Source: Myxococcus llanfairpwllgwyngyllgogerychwyrndrobwllllantysiliogogogochensis
Lineage (GTDB): Bacteria > Myxococcota > Myxococcia > Myxococcales > Myxococcaceae
Assembly (NCBI RefSeq): GCF_006636215.1
Contig: NZ_VIFM01000059.1
Location: forward strand, 1 to 49,636
Direction of reading: 5' to 3'
Length of the DNA stretch: 49,636 bases
Part shown: in pieces, positions 25,313 through 33,250 of the stretch
Layout of the letters: each line of letters starts with the position of its first letter
How positions within the stretch are numbered: position 1 is the stretch's first letter
The notes under the pieces: generated by a model
The model's database searches: none
Seen by the model: the letters and a program-made list of their open reading frames with translations, nothing else
Told to the model about the DNA's origin: nothing
Translations under genes and position numbers: made by a program

Positions 25313-26506
25313 ATGAGCAAGAAGAACGTGGTGCTGGCCTTCTCCGGCGGACTCGATACCGCTTTCTGCACGGTGTACCTGCGCGAGCAGGGCTACGCCG
25401 TCACCACCGTCACCGTGGACACGGGCGGCTTCCCGCCCGAGCAGCTCGCGAGCATCGCGGCCCTGTCCGCGAAGCTGGGCGCCGTGGAGCACATCAAGGT
25501 GGACGCGCGAGGCACCCTCTTCCAGGGCTACCTGCGCTACCTCATCGCCGGCAACGTGCTGCGCGGGCAGCTCTACCCCCTGAGCGTGTCCGCGGAGCGG
25601 GCGTGCCAGGCCGTGGAGGTCGTCCGCGTGGCGCGCGAGAAGGGCGTGCAGTCGCTGGCGCACGGCAGCACCGGCGCGGGCAATGACCAGGTGCGCTTCG
25701 ACGTGGCGTTCCGCTCGCTGGCCGGTGATTTGGAGCTGCTCACCCCCATCCGCACGCTGGGCCTGAGCCGCAAGGAAGAGCTGTCCTTCCTGGCCGAGCG
25801 CGGCATCCACATGCCGCCGAAGCTGGGCTCCTACTCCGTCAACGAGGGCATGTGGGGCACGTCCGTGGGCGGCAGCGAGACGCTCAACTCGTGGAGCGCG
25901 CTGCCCGAGGCGGCCTTCCCCTCCGGGGAGATTCCCACCGACTTGAAGCCTCGTCCCCTGACGGTGGGCTTCGAGCAAGGCATCCCCGCGTCGCTGGACG
26001 GCAAGGCGCTGGGGCCGGTGGAGCTGGTGGAGGCGCTCAACGTGCTGGGGCGCCAGTACGGCATCGGCCGGGGCATCCACCTGGGCGACACCATCCTCGG
26101 CATCAAGGGCCGCGTGGGCTTCGAGGCGCCGGCCGCGCACCTGCTCATCACCTCGCACCGCGAGCTGGAGAAGCTGGTGCTGTCCGGCAAGCAGCTCTTC
26201 TGGAAGGAGACCGTGGGCAACCTCTACGGCTCGCTGCTGCACGAGGGGCACTTCTTCGACCCGCTCGTGAAGGACCTGGAGGCGTTCCTCACCTCCTCGC
26301 AGGACCGGGTGACGGGCGAGGTGCGGCTCGTGTTGCACCCTCGCTCCATCGTGGTGGAAGGCGTGCGCTCGCCCTATTCGTTGATGGACGCGAAGGTGGC
26401 GACGTACGGGGAAGCGAACGTGTTGTGGACGGGCTCGGAGGCCGCTGGCTTCGCCAAGCTGTACGGCGTCGCGCAGATGCTCTCGCACCGGGCGAAGGGA
26501 GGCTGA
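25313..26506 (+). CDS. argG: Argininosuccinate synthase
   Basis: A 397-residue protein; start at 25313 (MSKKNVVLAFSGG) preferred because GGAG lies seven bases upstream, whereas the upstream ATG overlaps argH. The PP-loop AFSGGLDTAF at residues 8-17 binds ATP; LAHGSTGAGNDQVRFD and YSVNEGMWGTSVGG are family hallmarks for citrulline and aspartate binding. It condenses citrulline and aspartate. One base separates its stop from the next ATG. Confidence 0.95.
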   Translation: MSKKNVVLAFSGGLDTAFCTVYLREQGYAVTTVTVDTGGFPPEQLASIAALSAKLGAVEHIKVDARGTLFQGYLRYLIAGNVLRGQLYPLSVSAERACQAVEVVRVAREKGVQSLAHGSTGAGNDQVRFDVAFRSLAGDLELLTPIRTLGLSRKEELSFLAERGIHMPPKLGSYSVNEGMWGTSVGGSETLNSWSALPEAAFPSGEIPTDLKPRPLTVGFEQGIPASLDGKALGPVELVEALNVLGRQYGIGRGIHLGDTILGIKGRVGFEAPAAHLLITSHRELEKLVLSGKQLFWKETVGNLYGSLLHEGHFFDPLVKDLEAFLTSSQDRVTGEVRLVLHPRSIVVEGVRSPYSLMDAKVATYGEANVLWTGSEAAGFAKLYGVAQMLSHRAKGG

Positions 26507-26507
26507 C

Positions 26508-27569
26508 ATGAAGGTCTTCGTCGACAAGGTGGGAAGCGTCACCCGCAACCTGGGCCTGGGGCGCACCGTGCACCTCACGCCCGAGGTCAAGGCCGAGGAA
26601 GGCGCCGTCATCGCCATCCGCATCCACGGTGAGAAGACGGTCTACAACCAGCTCGAGGACGTCCACGGGCGCCTCGTCACGCTGCACGCGGGCGACATCA
26701 TGGTGGGCGCCCTGGGGCACCGCAACGCGCTGCACGGCTACGAGGGCGTGGTGCCGGAGTCCGTCACCGTGGGTCAGCGGCTGCACGTGCTGAACATGGG
26801 CGGCGTCATCGGCAAGTGCACGTCGCACAACCCCGGCGTGGGCATGCCCTTCGAGGCGGAAGTGCTGGGCCAGGTGCTCGAGTTCCCGGAGCTGATGTCG
26901 CGCAACGGGCAGCCGGCGCACGTGATGTCCGGCGCGCTCAAGGGCACGAACGTGGCGGTGAAGTGCCCCGTCGTCTACGTGGTGGGCACGTGCATGAACG
27001 CGGGCAAGACGTTCGCCGCCAGCGCCATGGTGCGCAGGCTTGCGCAGGCGGGCTACCGCGTGGGCGGCGCGAAGCTCACGGGCGTGTCGCTGATGCGGGA
27101 CACGCTGAGCATGCAGGACTCCGGCGCGGACGTGGTGATGGACTTCACCGACGCGGGCATCGTCTGCACGGGGCCGCGCACGGCGGCGCGCGTGGCCAGG
27201 GTGCTGTTCTCCGAGCTGGCGGTGTCCGACGTGGACGTCATCGTCGCGGAGACGGGCGACGGCATCATGGGTGAGTACGGCGTCCAGGCGATTCTGGCGG
27301 ACCCGGAGCTCAAGGCCCTCGCGGGCGCGTGGGTGATGTGCGCCAACGACCCGGTGGGCGCGGCCGGCGGCGTGCGGCACCTGAAGGAGACGTACGGCAT
27401 CGACGTGGACGTGCTGGCCGGTCCGGCCACGGACAACGCGGTGGGCGTGCGCTTCGTGGAGCAGGTTGTCGGCGTGCCGGCGCGAAACGCTCGCGCGGAC
27501 CCGGCGGCGCTGGGTGGTCTCATCCTGGAGAAGCTCTCGCCGAAGCTGGGCGCGGGGAGGAAGTCATGA
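26508..27569 (+). CDS. P-loop protein in the arginine operon, DUF1611/DgcN-superfamily-like
   Basis: A 353-residue protein between argG (1-bp gap) and argC (4-bp ATGA overlap), so it is translated as part of the pathway set. Residues 1-145 form a beta-rich N-terminal domain (IRIHGEKTVYNQLEDVHGR, LNMGGVIGKCTSHNPG). Residues 155-320 form a P-loop domain with Walker A GTCMNAGKT at 160-168, LTGVSLM, ADVVMDFTDAGIV, a Walker-B-like VDVIVAETGDG at 242-252, and WVMCANDPVG. This order parallels DUF1611/DgcN proteins (GT-C-GK, TG, DF-G, GQGSL, CHEP). DgcN has, as I recall, been reported to N-acetylate D-glutamate. The operon has no argA or argJ, so this protein is a candidate glutamate N-acyltransferase. 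The fold call is fair; the reaction is inference. Confidence 0.75.
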   Translation: MKVFVDKVGSVTRNLGLGRTVHLTPEVKAEEGAVIAIRIHGEKTVYNQLEDVHGRLVTLHAGDIMVGALGHRNALHGYEGVVPESVTVGQRLHVLNMGGVIGKCTSHNPGVGMPFEAEVLGQVLEFPELMSRNGQPAHVMSGALKGTNVAVKCPVVYVVGTCMNAGKTFAASAMVRRLAQAGYRVGGAKLTGVSLMRDTLSMQDSGADVVMDFTDAGIVCTGPRTAARVARVLFSELAVSDVDVIVAETGDGIMGEYGVQAILADPELKALAGAWVMCANDPVGAAGGVRHLKETYGIDVDVLAGPATDNAVGVRFVEQVVGVPARNARADPAALGGLILEKLSPKLGAGRKS

Positions 27570-28633
27570 CGCGGGCGCATATCTACATCCTGGGGGCCTC
27601 CGGTTTCGGTGGAGGCGAGCTGTTGCGGATTCTCTCCGGGCACCCGGCCGTGGCCGGCATCCGCGTCGTGTCCCGGCACCACGCGGGCGAGCCCGTCCAC
27701 AAGGTGCATCCGCATCTGCGCGGCCTGGTCGACGCGAAGTTCGAGGCGGAGCCGGACTGGCGCTGGCTCGCGGACTCGCAGCAGCCCGTGCTGTTCAGCG
27801 CGCTGGGTCACGGTGAGCTGGCCACGCAGTTCCTCGGCCTGGAGAAGAAGTGGGCCGAGGTGGGGCTCGCCGACCGCCTGCTGCTCGTGGACCTGTCCTC
27901 CGACTTCCGGTTGGACCACCCGGGACGGTACGCGGGCGCCTATGGCAAGCCGCACCCCGCGCCGGACCTGCTGGGCACCTTCACCTACGGCCTCACCGAG
28001 TGGAAGCGCGAGGAGATCAAGGGCGCCCGGCGCATCGCCAACCCCGGCTGCTTCGCCACCGCGGTGCAGTTGGCGCTCTTGCCCATCGCGTCCACGCCAG
28101 GACTGGGCCTGCTGGCCGTCTCGGGTGTGACGGGCTCCTCCGGCTCCGGCTCGCTGCCGGGCGAGGGCACGCACCACCCGACGCGCGCGCATGACTTCCG
28201 CGCGTACAAGCCGCTGGAGCACCAGCACGAGGCCGAAGTCGAGGTCATGTTGGTGGCCCACGGCGCGCAGCGCCACCGGCTGGCCTTCGTGCCGCACTCG
28301 GCGCCCATGGTGCGCGGCATCTTCGCCACCGTGCAGTTCGAGTGGCCCGAGCACGGCGGCGCGGTGGTGACGCAGTCGCTGACGGACAAGTTCCGCCGCT
28401 ATTACGAGGGCTCCAAGTTCGTCCGCATCGTCGAGGGCACGCCGCGCGTCGCCGCCGTCACCGGCAGCAACTTCTGCGACATCTCCGTGGCGACGAAGGG
28501 CCGCTCCGTGGCCGTCATGGCCGCGCTGGACAACCTGGTGAAGGGCATGGCCGGCCAGGCCGTGCAGAACTTCAACGTGTCCCTCGGCTTTCCCGAGGAC
28601 ACCGGGCTGCGTCAGGCCGCCTGCTACCCGTGA
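27566..28633 (+). CDS. argC: N-acyl-gamma-glutamyl-phosphate reductase
   Basis: A 355-residue protein with GGGGAGG upstream and an ATGA overlap with the preceding gene. ILGASGFGGGELLRIL is the NADP-binding loop, and IANPGCFATA holds the catalytic Cys162; SGVTGSSGSGSLPGEGTHH and FVPHSAPMVRGI are typical of ArgC. It reduces acylglutamyl phosphate to the semialdehyde. It ends the operon and is followed by a perfect hairpin. The aminotransferase ArgD is not in the window. Confidence 0.95.
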   Translation: MTRAHIYILGASGFGGGELLRILSGHPAVAGIRVVSRHHAGEPVHKVHPHLRGLVDAKFEAEPDWRWLADSQQPVLFSALGHGELATQFLGLEKKWAEVGLADRLLLVDLSSDFRLDHPGRYAGAYGKPHPAPDLLGTFTYGLTEWKREEIKGARRIANPGCFATAVQLALLPIASTPGLGLLAVSGVTGSSGSGSLPGEGTHHPTRAHDFRAYKPLEHQHEAEVEVMLVAHGAQRHRLAFVPHSAPMVRGIFATVQFEWPEHGGAVVTQSLTDKFRRYYEGSKFVRIVEGTPRVAAVTGSNFCDISVATKGRSVAVMAALDNLVKGMAGQAVQNFNVSLGFPEDTGLRQAACYP

Positions 28634-28644
28634 ACGACGCCGCA

Positions 28645-28669
28645 CCCGCTCCGGTGGCCTCGGAGCGGG
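28645..28669 (+). terminator. Terminator hairpin of the arginine operon
   Basis: Perfect 9-bp stem CCCGCTCCG / CGGAGCGGG with a 7-nt loop, 11 bp past the argC stop, in the 69-bp gap between convergent genes. No T-tract. Confidence 0.6.
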
Positions 28670-28702
28670 CGCGGTGGCCCACGGCCTGCTTCGCCGCGAG
28701 GG

Positions 28703-29281
28703 CTAGAGGACGCGGGTGATGGTGAGCTGAGCGATGCCCCCCAGCGAGGACACACCCGCGGGGTTCAGACAGGCCAGGTTCAACAGCGCCGTCGTGTAGA
28801 CAATCGACCAGGTCGCGGTGGAGCCGTAGTACTTCCCGTGCAGCACCGTGCCCGCATAGGTTACCACCGTCGTCAGACCCACGACGCCGACCTCGACCGA
28901 GGTGTAGTCGAACCGGGACGTCTCTCCGGTGTTCCAGGTGATGGTGGCCTCGCCGGCCCCCGTCGTCAGCGGGCTCGAACAGGTCAGCCCCGTCTGGAGG
29001 TTGGGGCCCGTCGATACGCTGCCGTTGAGGACCACCTGTCCGAGCACCGTCAGGCAGTTGCTGAACGCGGACGCCGTCGACACGTTGATGTTCTGCGGAT
29101 TCATCGTCGCCGCCGGCGAGAAGGTCCGGGTGGACGTCCCCAACTCACAGATGACGCTCACCGGCTCGGCGGCGAGGGCCGCGCCCACCGGAGAGAGCAG
29201 GACCGCCAGGAACGCGCCACTCAGCAGCACGCTCCCGAGACGGCGCACGTTTCCACCGGCAACCACATCGTCCATGTTCAT
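28703..29281 (-). CDS. Small secreted beta-rich protein
   Basis: A 192-residue protein; start at 29281 (MNMDDVVAGG) with GGAG five bases upstream. Residues about 14-37 are a signal peptide ending ALAAE. The mature protein is Thr/Ser/Val-rich with a few Cys, phrases such as TRTFSPAATMNPQNINV, ATITWNTGETSRFDY and LLNLACLNPAGVSSLGG. The pattern recalls small secreted proteins common in actinobacteria, but I cannot give a function. It converges on argC. Confidence 0.75.
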   Translation of the reverse strand: MNMDDVVAGGNVRRLGSVLLSGAFLAVLLSPVGAALAAEPVSVICELGTSTRTFSPAATMNPQNINVSTASAFSNCLTVLGQVVLNGSVSTGPNLQTGLTCSSPLTTGAGEATITWNTGETSRFDYTSVEVGVVGLTTVVTYAGTVLHGKYYGSTATWSIVYTTALLNLACLNPAGVSSLGGIAQLTITRVL

Positions 29282-29645
29282 GATGTCTCCAATGACTGGG
29301 TTCAGGCCGGCCAAGACACCCACGCGAAGGCAGACGCCCTCCCAATGACTGTCATCCAGCCCGGCGCCACTCTGGCGACTGGGAATGACGTCAGCAATTG
29401 AACCCGAGGGTACGGGTACACCAACGCCGCGCCAAGAGTGCGGGCCATGGCATTGCCCGCAATCAGCGCTGTCAGGCTTCACCTGGTGCTTGCGTCTGTT
29501 TCACTCAACGCCCTCACTTCCTCCCAGGCACCGCCCATTCTCGGGCGAGCGTCCCGCCGGGAGCACGTCAGGCCGCGCTCGAGTTCGCGTCGGAGGAGGC
29601 CCGCCCGGCAATCCCCGCCGTGTGCCCTCCACGAAAGCGGTGCCC
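29282..29645. other. Non-coding spacer between divergent genes
   Basis: Holds the promoters of the small secreted protein gene and of the ATP-grasp gene. The plus-strand frame here is open but shows no family match and no codon bias, so it is not treated as an extension of the ATP-grasp gene. No other structure seen. Confidence 0.4.
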
Positions 29646-30527
29646 ATGCCTCGACGCTCCCGTCCTGCAAGTGCCCTCGTCTTCGGTCGCAATCCCTCTC
29701 AGTACGACACCTTCGACGTGGAGGCCGAAGCCGCGGAGTCCCTGGGCCTCGACACGTATCAGGTGGACCTGGCCGCCCTGCTCCATGGCAACCTGGAGCG
29801 CGCGCTCGACGCGGTACCGGAACACGGAACCCTCCGGCTGCTCTACCGGGGGTGGATGCTCACAGAAGAGGAGTACGGCGCGCTCGACGAGGCCCTCTCC
29901 GAGCGCGGCCACCGGCTGCTGACCACCCCCACGCAGTACGCCGCCGCAATGTACCTGCCGAACTGGTACCCCCGCATCGCCCGCTACACCGCGCGCTCAG
30001 TCTGGACCGAAGACACGGACGCCCAGGAGGCCTGGCGCGCCGCCCAGGAGCTCGGGCCTGCTCCGTACATCCTCAAGGACCATGTGAAGTCCGCCAAGGA
30101 GCGCTGGGAGGAGGCCTGCTTCGTCCCGGCTGGCGCCACGCGCGAGGACTTCGAGCGAACGTGCACAAACCTCGTGGAGGAGCGCGGTGAGCGCTTCGAG
30201 CGGGGACTCGTCGTCCGGAAGTACCTGCCCCTCAAGGTCTACGGCAGGACGCCCACCGGCCCCGCGCACCTGGAGTTCCGACTCTTCTTCGGACACGGCC
30301 GCCTGCTCGCGGCCGAGCCGTACTACGAGTTCGACGTCGAGGTTCCGGACTTCACCGCCTTCGAGCCCCTGGGCCGCCGCATCGACTCGCCCTTCTTCTC
30401 CCTCGACGTCGCCATGCTGGAGGACGGCGGCTGGGCCGTCGTCGAGGTGAATGACGGCGGCGTCTCCGGCCTGCCTCCGGGGTTGGACCCTCGCGCCCTC
30501 TTCGAGCCCCTGCTGGGGGCCGGGTAG
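29646..30527 (+). CDS. ATP-grasp protein, R2K clade (DUF4343-like)
   Basis: A 293-residue protein beginning MPRRSRPASALVF; a GTG two codons upstream is an alternative start. The C-terminal half has the ATP-grasp pattern: YILKDHVKSAKERW (nucleotide-binding Lys), VVRKYLPLKVYG, LEFRLFFGHGRLLAAEPYY and the metal-binding acidic end VVEVNDGGVSGLPPGLDP. This layout matches the R2K ATP-grasp families. These ligases join a carboxylate to an amine or thiol using ATP; in that clade substrates are often proteins or peptides. No partner gene is adjacent, and a strong hairpin follows. Confidence 0.85.
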   Translation: MPRRSRPASALVFGRNPSQYDTFDVEAEAAESLGLDTYQVDLAALLHGNLERALDAVPEHGTLRLLYRGWMLTEEEYGALDEALSERGHRLLTTPTQYAAAMYLPNWYPRIARYTARSVWTEDTDAQEAWRAAQELGPAPYILKDHVKSAKERWEEACFVPAGATREDFERTCTNLVEERGERFERGLVVRKYLPLKVYGRTPTGPAHLEFRLFFGHGRLLAAEPYYEFDVEVPDFTAFEPLGRRIDSPFFSLDVAMLEDGGWAVVEVNDGGVSGLPPGLDPRALFEPLLGAG

Positions 30528-30551
30528 CCAGGCACCCGCCACGCCGGCCCC

Positions 30552-30585
30552 ACCCAGGAGCAACCTTCGCGACGCGCTCCTGGGT
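30552..30585 (+). terminator. Terminator hairpin after the ATP-grasp gene
   Basis: Perfect 10-bp stem ACCCAGGAGC / GCTCCTGGGT with a 14-nt loop, 24 bp past the stop codon. It separates this gene from the antiporter gene. Confidence 0.65.
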
Positions 30586-30600
30586 TATGGTGCGCAAAGG

Positions 30601-30612
30601 TTTGACGTCAAA
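30601..30612 (+). promoter_or_regulatory. Perfect 12-bp palindrome in front of the antiporter gene
   Basis: TTTGACGTCAAA, 14 bp before the antiporter ATG and just ahead of its AAGGA ribosome binding site. Its symmetry and position suggest an operator for a dimeric regulator that is not encoded nearby. Confidence 0.5.
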
Positions 30613-30626
30613 ACAGGCAAGGAACG

Positions 30627-32228
30627 ATGCACTTCGAATTGGCCTTCGTCCTCATCTTCGCAGTCGCGACCGCGGTGGCCATCGCGGCGCGGTACTTCAA
30701 GATTCCCTACACGGTGGCCCTGGTGGTGGCGGGGCTGACGTTGGGTGCGGTGCATCTGTTCGAGCCGCCGCATCTCACCAAGGAACTGCTCTTCGCCATC
30801 ATCCTGCCGGGCCTCTTGTTCGAGGCGGCGTTCCACGTCGAGTTCCGCAAGTTCTGGAAGAACAAGCTGACCATCCACGCCATGGCGATTCCGGGCGTGG
30901 CGGCCTCGGCGGGCCTGACGGCGCTCATCCTCTCGGAGTGGGTCGAGGGAATGAACGTGGTGAGCGGCTTCGGGATGATTCCGGCGATGGTGTTCGCGGC
31001 GGTCATCGTCTCGACGGACCCGATTGCCGTGGTGGGGTTGTTCAAGACGCTCGGCGCACCCAAGCGCCTGCTCATCCTGGTGGAGGGAGAGAGCCTGCTC
31101 AACGACGGCACCGCCGTGGTGCTCTTCACGCTGGTGGTGGGAGTGGCGATGGGAGGCCAGTTCACCGTGGGCGGCGCGGTGATGGACTTCATCAAGGTCG
31201 CGGGCATGGGCGTGCTGGTGGGCAGCGCGGTGGGGTATGCGGCGGCGCGGGTCATCAAGCGTGTGGATGACGCGATGGTGGAAATCACCTGCACTGTCAT
31301 CGCGGCGTACGGCTCGTTCGTCATCGCGGAGAACTTCCACTACTCGGGCGTCATCGCGACGGTGGTGGCCGGCATGCTCTGCGGCAACTGGGCCACGCAC
31401 GAGGGCATGAGCCCCACCACGCGCGTCGCGGTGGAGAGCTTCTGGGAGTACTGGTCCTTCGCGCTCAACTCGGTGGTGTTCCTCCTCATCGGCCTGGAGG
31501 TGAACCTGTCGTCGCTGCTGGCGTCGTGGAAGCCGATTCTGGCGGCCTACGTGGCGGTCATCGTGGGACGGGCGGTGGTGGTGTACGGCGTGTCCGCGCT
31601 GCTGAGGCTCACGTCGGAGCGCATGCCCTGGTCCTGGAGCGCGGTGCTCACCTGGAGCGGCCTGCGTGGCGCCATCTCCATGGTGCTGGTGCTCAGTCTT
31701 CCGGCGGACTTCGACCACCGCGAGCTCCTGGTGAACATGACGTTCGGCGTGGTGGTGCTGTCCATCGTCTTCCAGGGCCTCTCCATGGCGCCGCTCCTGC
31801 GCAAGCTGGGCATCACCGGCCTGAAGGACGCGTACCAGGAGCAGTACGAACTGGCGCGCGGCCGGCTGGGCGCCATCCACGCCGCGATGGCCGCGCTCGA
31901 GGCCCTGCGTCGCACGCGTGAGATTCCCGCCGACGTGCTGACCCAGTTGGAGAAGGACTACCAGGAAAAGGAGCGCGTGACGGAGACGGAGCTGGCGCAG
32001 CTCAAGCAGCAGTCGATGCGCTTCCACGAGGAGGAGCACCAGGAGGCCGTCCGCCGCATGCTTATCGTGGAGAAGGAGTCGCTGCTCAAGGCGTACCAAT
32101 CCGCCGCCATCGGCAAGGAAGCCTTCGAGCGACTCACCGCGGAGCTGGATGAGCGCATCGCCCATGCCGACGCCGCGGAGATCCACACGTCGGTGCCCGC
32201 CACGCCCGCCGGGGCCGTCGGGACCTGA
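30627..32228 (+). CDS. CPA1-family Na+(K+)/H+ antiporter
   Basis: A 533-residue protein with AAGGA upstream. About 12 hydrophobic helices fill residues 1-400. Ion-site motifs are STDPIAVVGLF with Asp131 and GESLLNDGTAVVLF with Asn159-Asp160, the ND pair typical of electroneutral CPA1 exchangers such as NhaP; TWSGLRGAISMVLVLSLP is the conserved late helix. A charged cytosolic tail of about 130 residues (Glu/Lys/Gln coiled coil) follows, as in many NhaP/YjcE proteins. It exports Na+ or K+ in exchange for protons. Its own promoter carries a palindrome. Confidence 0.93.
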   Translation: MHFELAFVLIFAVATAVAIAARYFKIPYTVALVVAGLTLGAVHLFEPPHLTKELLFAIILPGLLFEAAFHVEFRKFWKNKLTIHAMAIPGVAASAGLTALILSEWVEGMNVVSGFGMIPAMVFAAVIVSTDPIAVVGLFKTLGAPKRLLILVEGESLLNDGTAVVLFTLVVGVAMGGQFTVGGAVMDFIKVAGMGVLVGSAVGYAAARVIKRVDDAMVEITCTVIAAYGSFVIAENFHYSGVIATVVAGMLCGNWATHEGMSPTTRVAVESFWEYWSFALNSVVFLLIGLEVNLSSLLASWKPILAAYVAVIVGRAVVVYGVSALLRLTSERMPWSWSAVLTWSGLRGAISMVLVLSLPADFDHRELLVNMTFGVVVLSIVFQGLSMAPLLRKLGITGLKDAYQEQYELARGRLGAIHAAMAALEALRRTREIPADVLTQLEKDYQEKERVTETELAQLKQQSMRFHEEEHQEAVRRMLIVEKESLLKAYQSAAIGKEAFERLTAELDERIAHADAAEIHTSVPATPAGAVGT

Positions 32229-32242
32229 CGTCAGGCGGGCCT

Positions 32243-32279
32243 CGCGTCACGGGCGGCCTTCGCGGGCTCCCGTGACGCG
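32243..32279. terminator. Bidirectional terminator between convergent genes
   Basis: Perfect 11-bp stem CGCGTCACGGG / CCCGTGACGCG in the 65-bp gap between the antiporter (plus) and the membrane protein (minus) genes. Confidence 0.6.
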
Positions 32280-32293
32280 GGCTCTACGGGCCT

Positions 32294-33229
32294 TCAGACC
32301 GCTGGCGTCTTGGAGGTATCCGAAGTCGCGGGCGGCACCTCGGAGAGCGACTGCTCGGGCAGGCGAATCACCGGGTCCGGGCGCTCCACCTCGGAGGGAA
32401 CCGCTTGCACCGCGCTCGCGGTCGCGGCCCCGAGGGACTCCACCGCGGACACGGACGTGTCCACACGTCCCTCGGCGCTCGATGACGAACCATCGACCGA
32501 TGGGTCCACCCGTGCTTCGGCCCCTGATGCGGACGACACCGGGTTTTGAATCGACGTGTCCACGCTTCCCTCGGCGCTCGCAGCGGATTCGCCCGGGCCG
32601 GGACTCGACGTCTCGACGCTCGCGGATGCTCCGGGCGCCTCGGCGGACGTATCGACTCGGGCCCCGGCGGCTGACTCGGCCTCGCGCTGCTCCAGCCGCG
32701 CGCCGCCCTGCTCCGCCGCTCGGAGGAACTCGTCGTACTCGGACTTGCGCTCCTCGGCCTTGGATTGGGTCTTCTCGGATTGTTGCGCGGCGGCGGCCCT
32801 TCCGGCCTTCAGCGCGCGCGCACTGACGACGATGCCCGCCCCGAACACCGCGACGTTCAGCACCGAGCCCAGCCCACCCAGCCACAATGAGTCCACGCCG
32901 CCCTGGACGTAGCCCAGCGCGAGCACGAAGACGGCGCCGGACACGGCCGCGCCAGCCGCCGTCTGCCAGGGCTTCAGCTCCATCACCCGGCCCGCGCCGT
33001 AGCAGAGCACCGGCAGCACGCCGACCAACCACACGTTCTCCAGCAGCACCGCCACCAGCACCTTCAACGAGTGGAAGGGCAGCGCCTGCACGCGCAGATT
33101 CAGCCGCAGCGTCAGCGACACGCTGAGGGCCGAGCCCAGGACAAGCGAGATGAAACCCAGTCCAACGATGAACTGGAAACGGCGGATTCGAACACGCAGC
33201 GGCTCGAGGACACTCGGCTTGGGGCTCAC
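32294..33229 (-). CDS. Four-helix membrane protein with a Ser/Ala-rich repeat tail
   Basis: A 311-residue protein with GTG start. Residues 1-140 hold four predicted membrane helices (about 18-40, 55-78, 92-110, 119-137). A charged helix (150-180) leads into a low-complexity tail in which V(D/E)(T/P)S recurs at residues 192, 205, 223, 241 and 256, at 13-18 residue steps, separated by Ala/Ser/Gly/Glu. The tail is predicted disordered and cytosolic or periplasmic. No family is recognised. It lies 21 bp after truA and is probably the last gene of that cluster. Confidence 0.78.
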   Translation of the reverse strand: MSPKPSVLEPLRVRIRRFQFIVGLGFISLVLGSALSVSLTLRLNLRVQALPFHSLKVLVAVLLENVWLVGVLPVLCYGAGRVMELKPWQTAAGAAVSGAVFVLALGYVQGGVDSLWLGGLGSVLNVAVFGAGIVVSARALKAGRAAAAQQSEKTQSKAEERKSEYDEFLRAAEQGGARLEQREAESAAGARVDTSAEAPGASASVETSSPGPGESAASAEGSVDTSIQNPVSSASGAEARVDPSVDGSSSSAEGRVDTSVSAVESLGAATASAVQAVPSEVERPDPVIRLPEQSLSEVPPATSDTSKTPAV

Positions 33230-33250
33230 GGGCAGGCAGCCTACCCCAGT

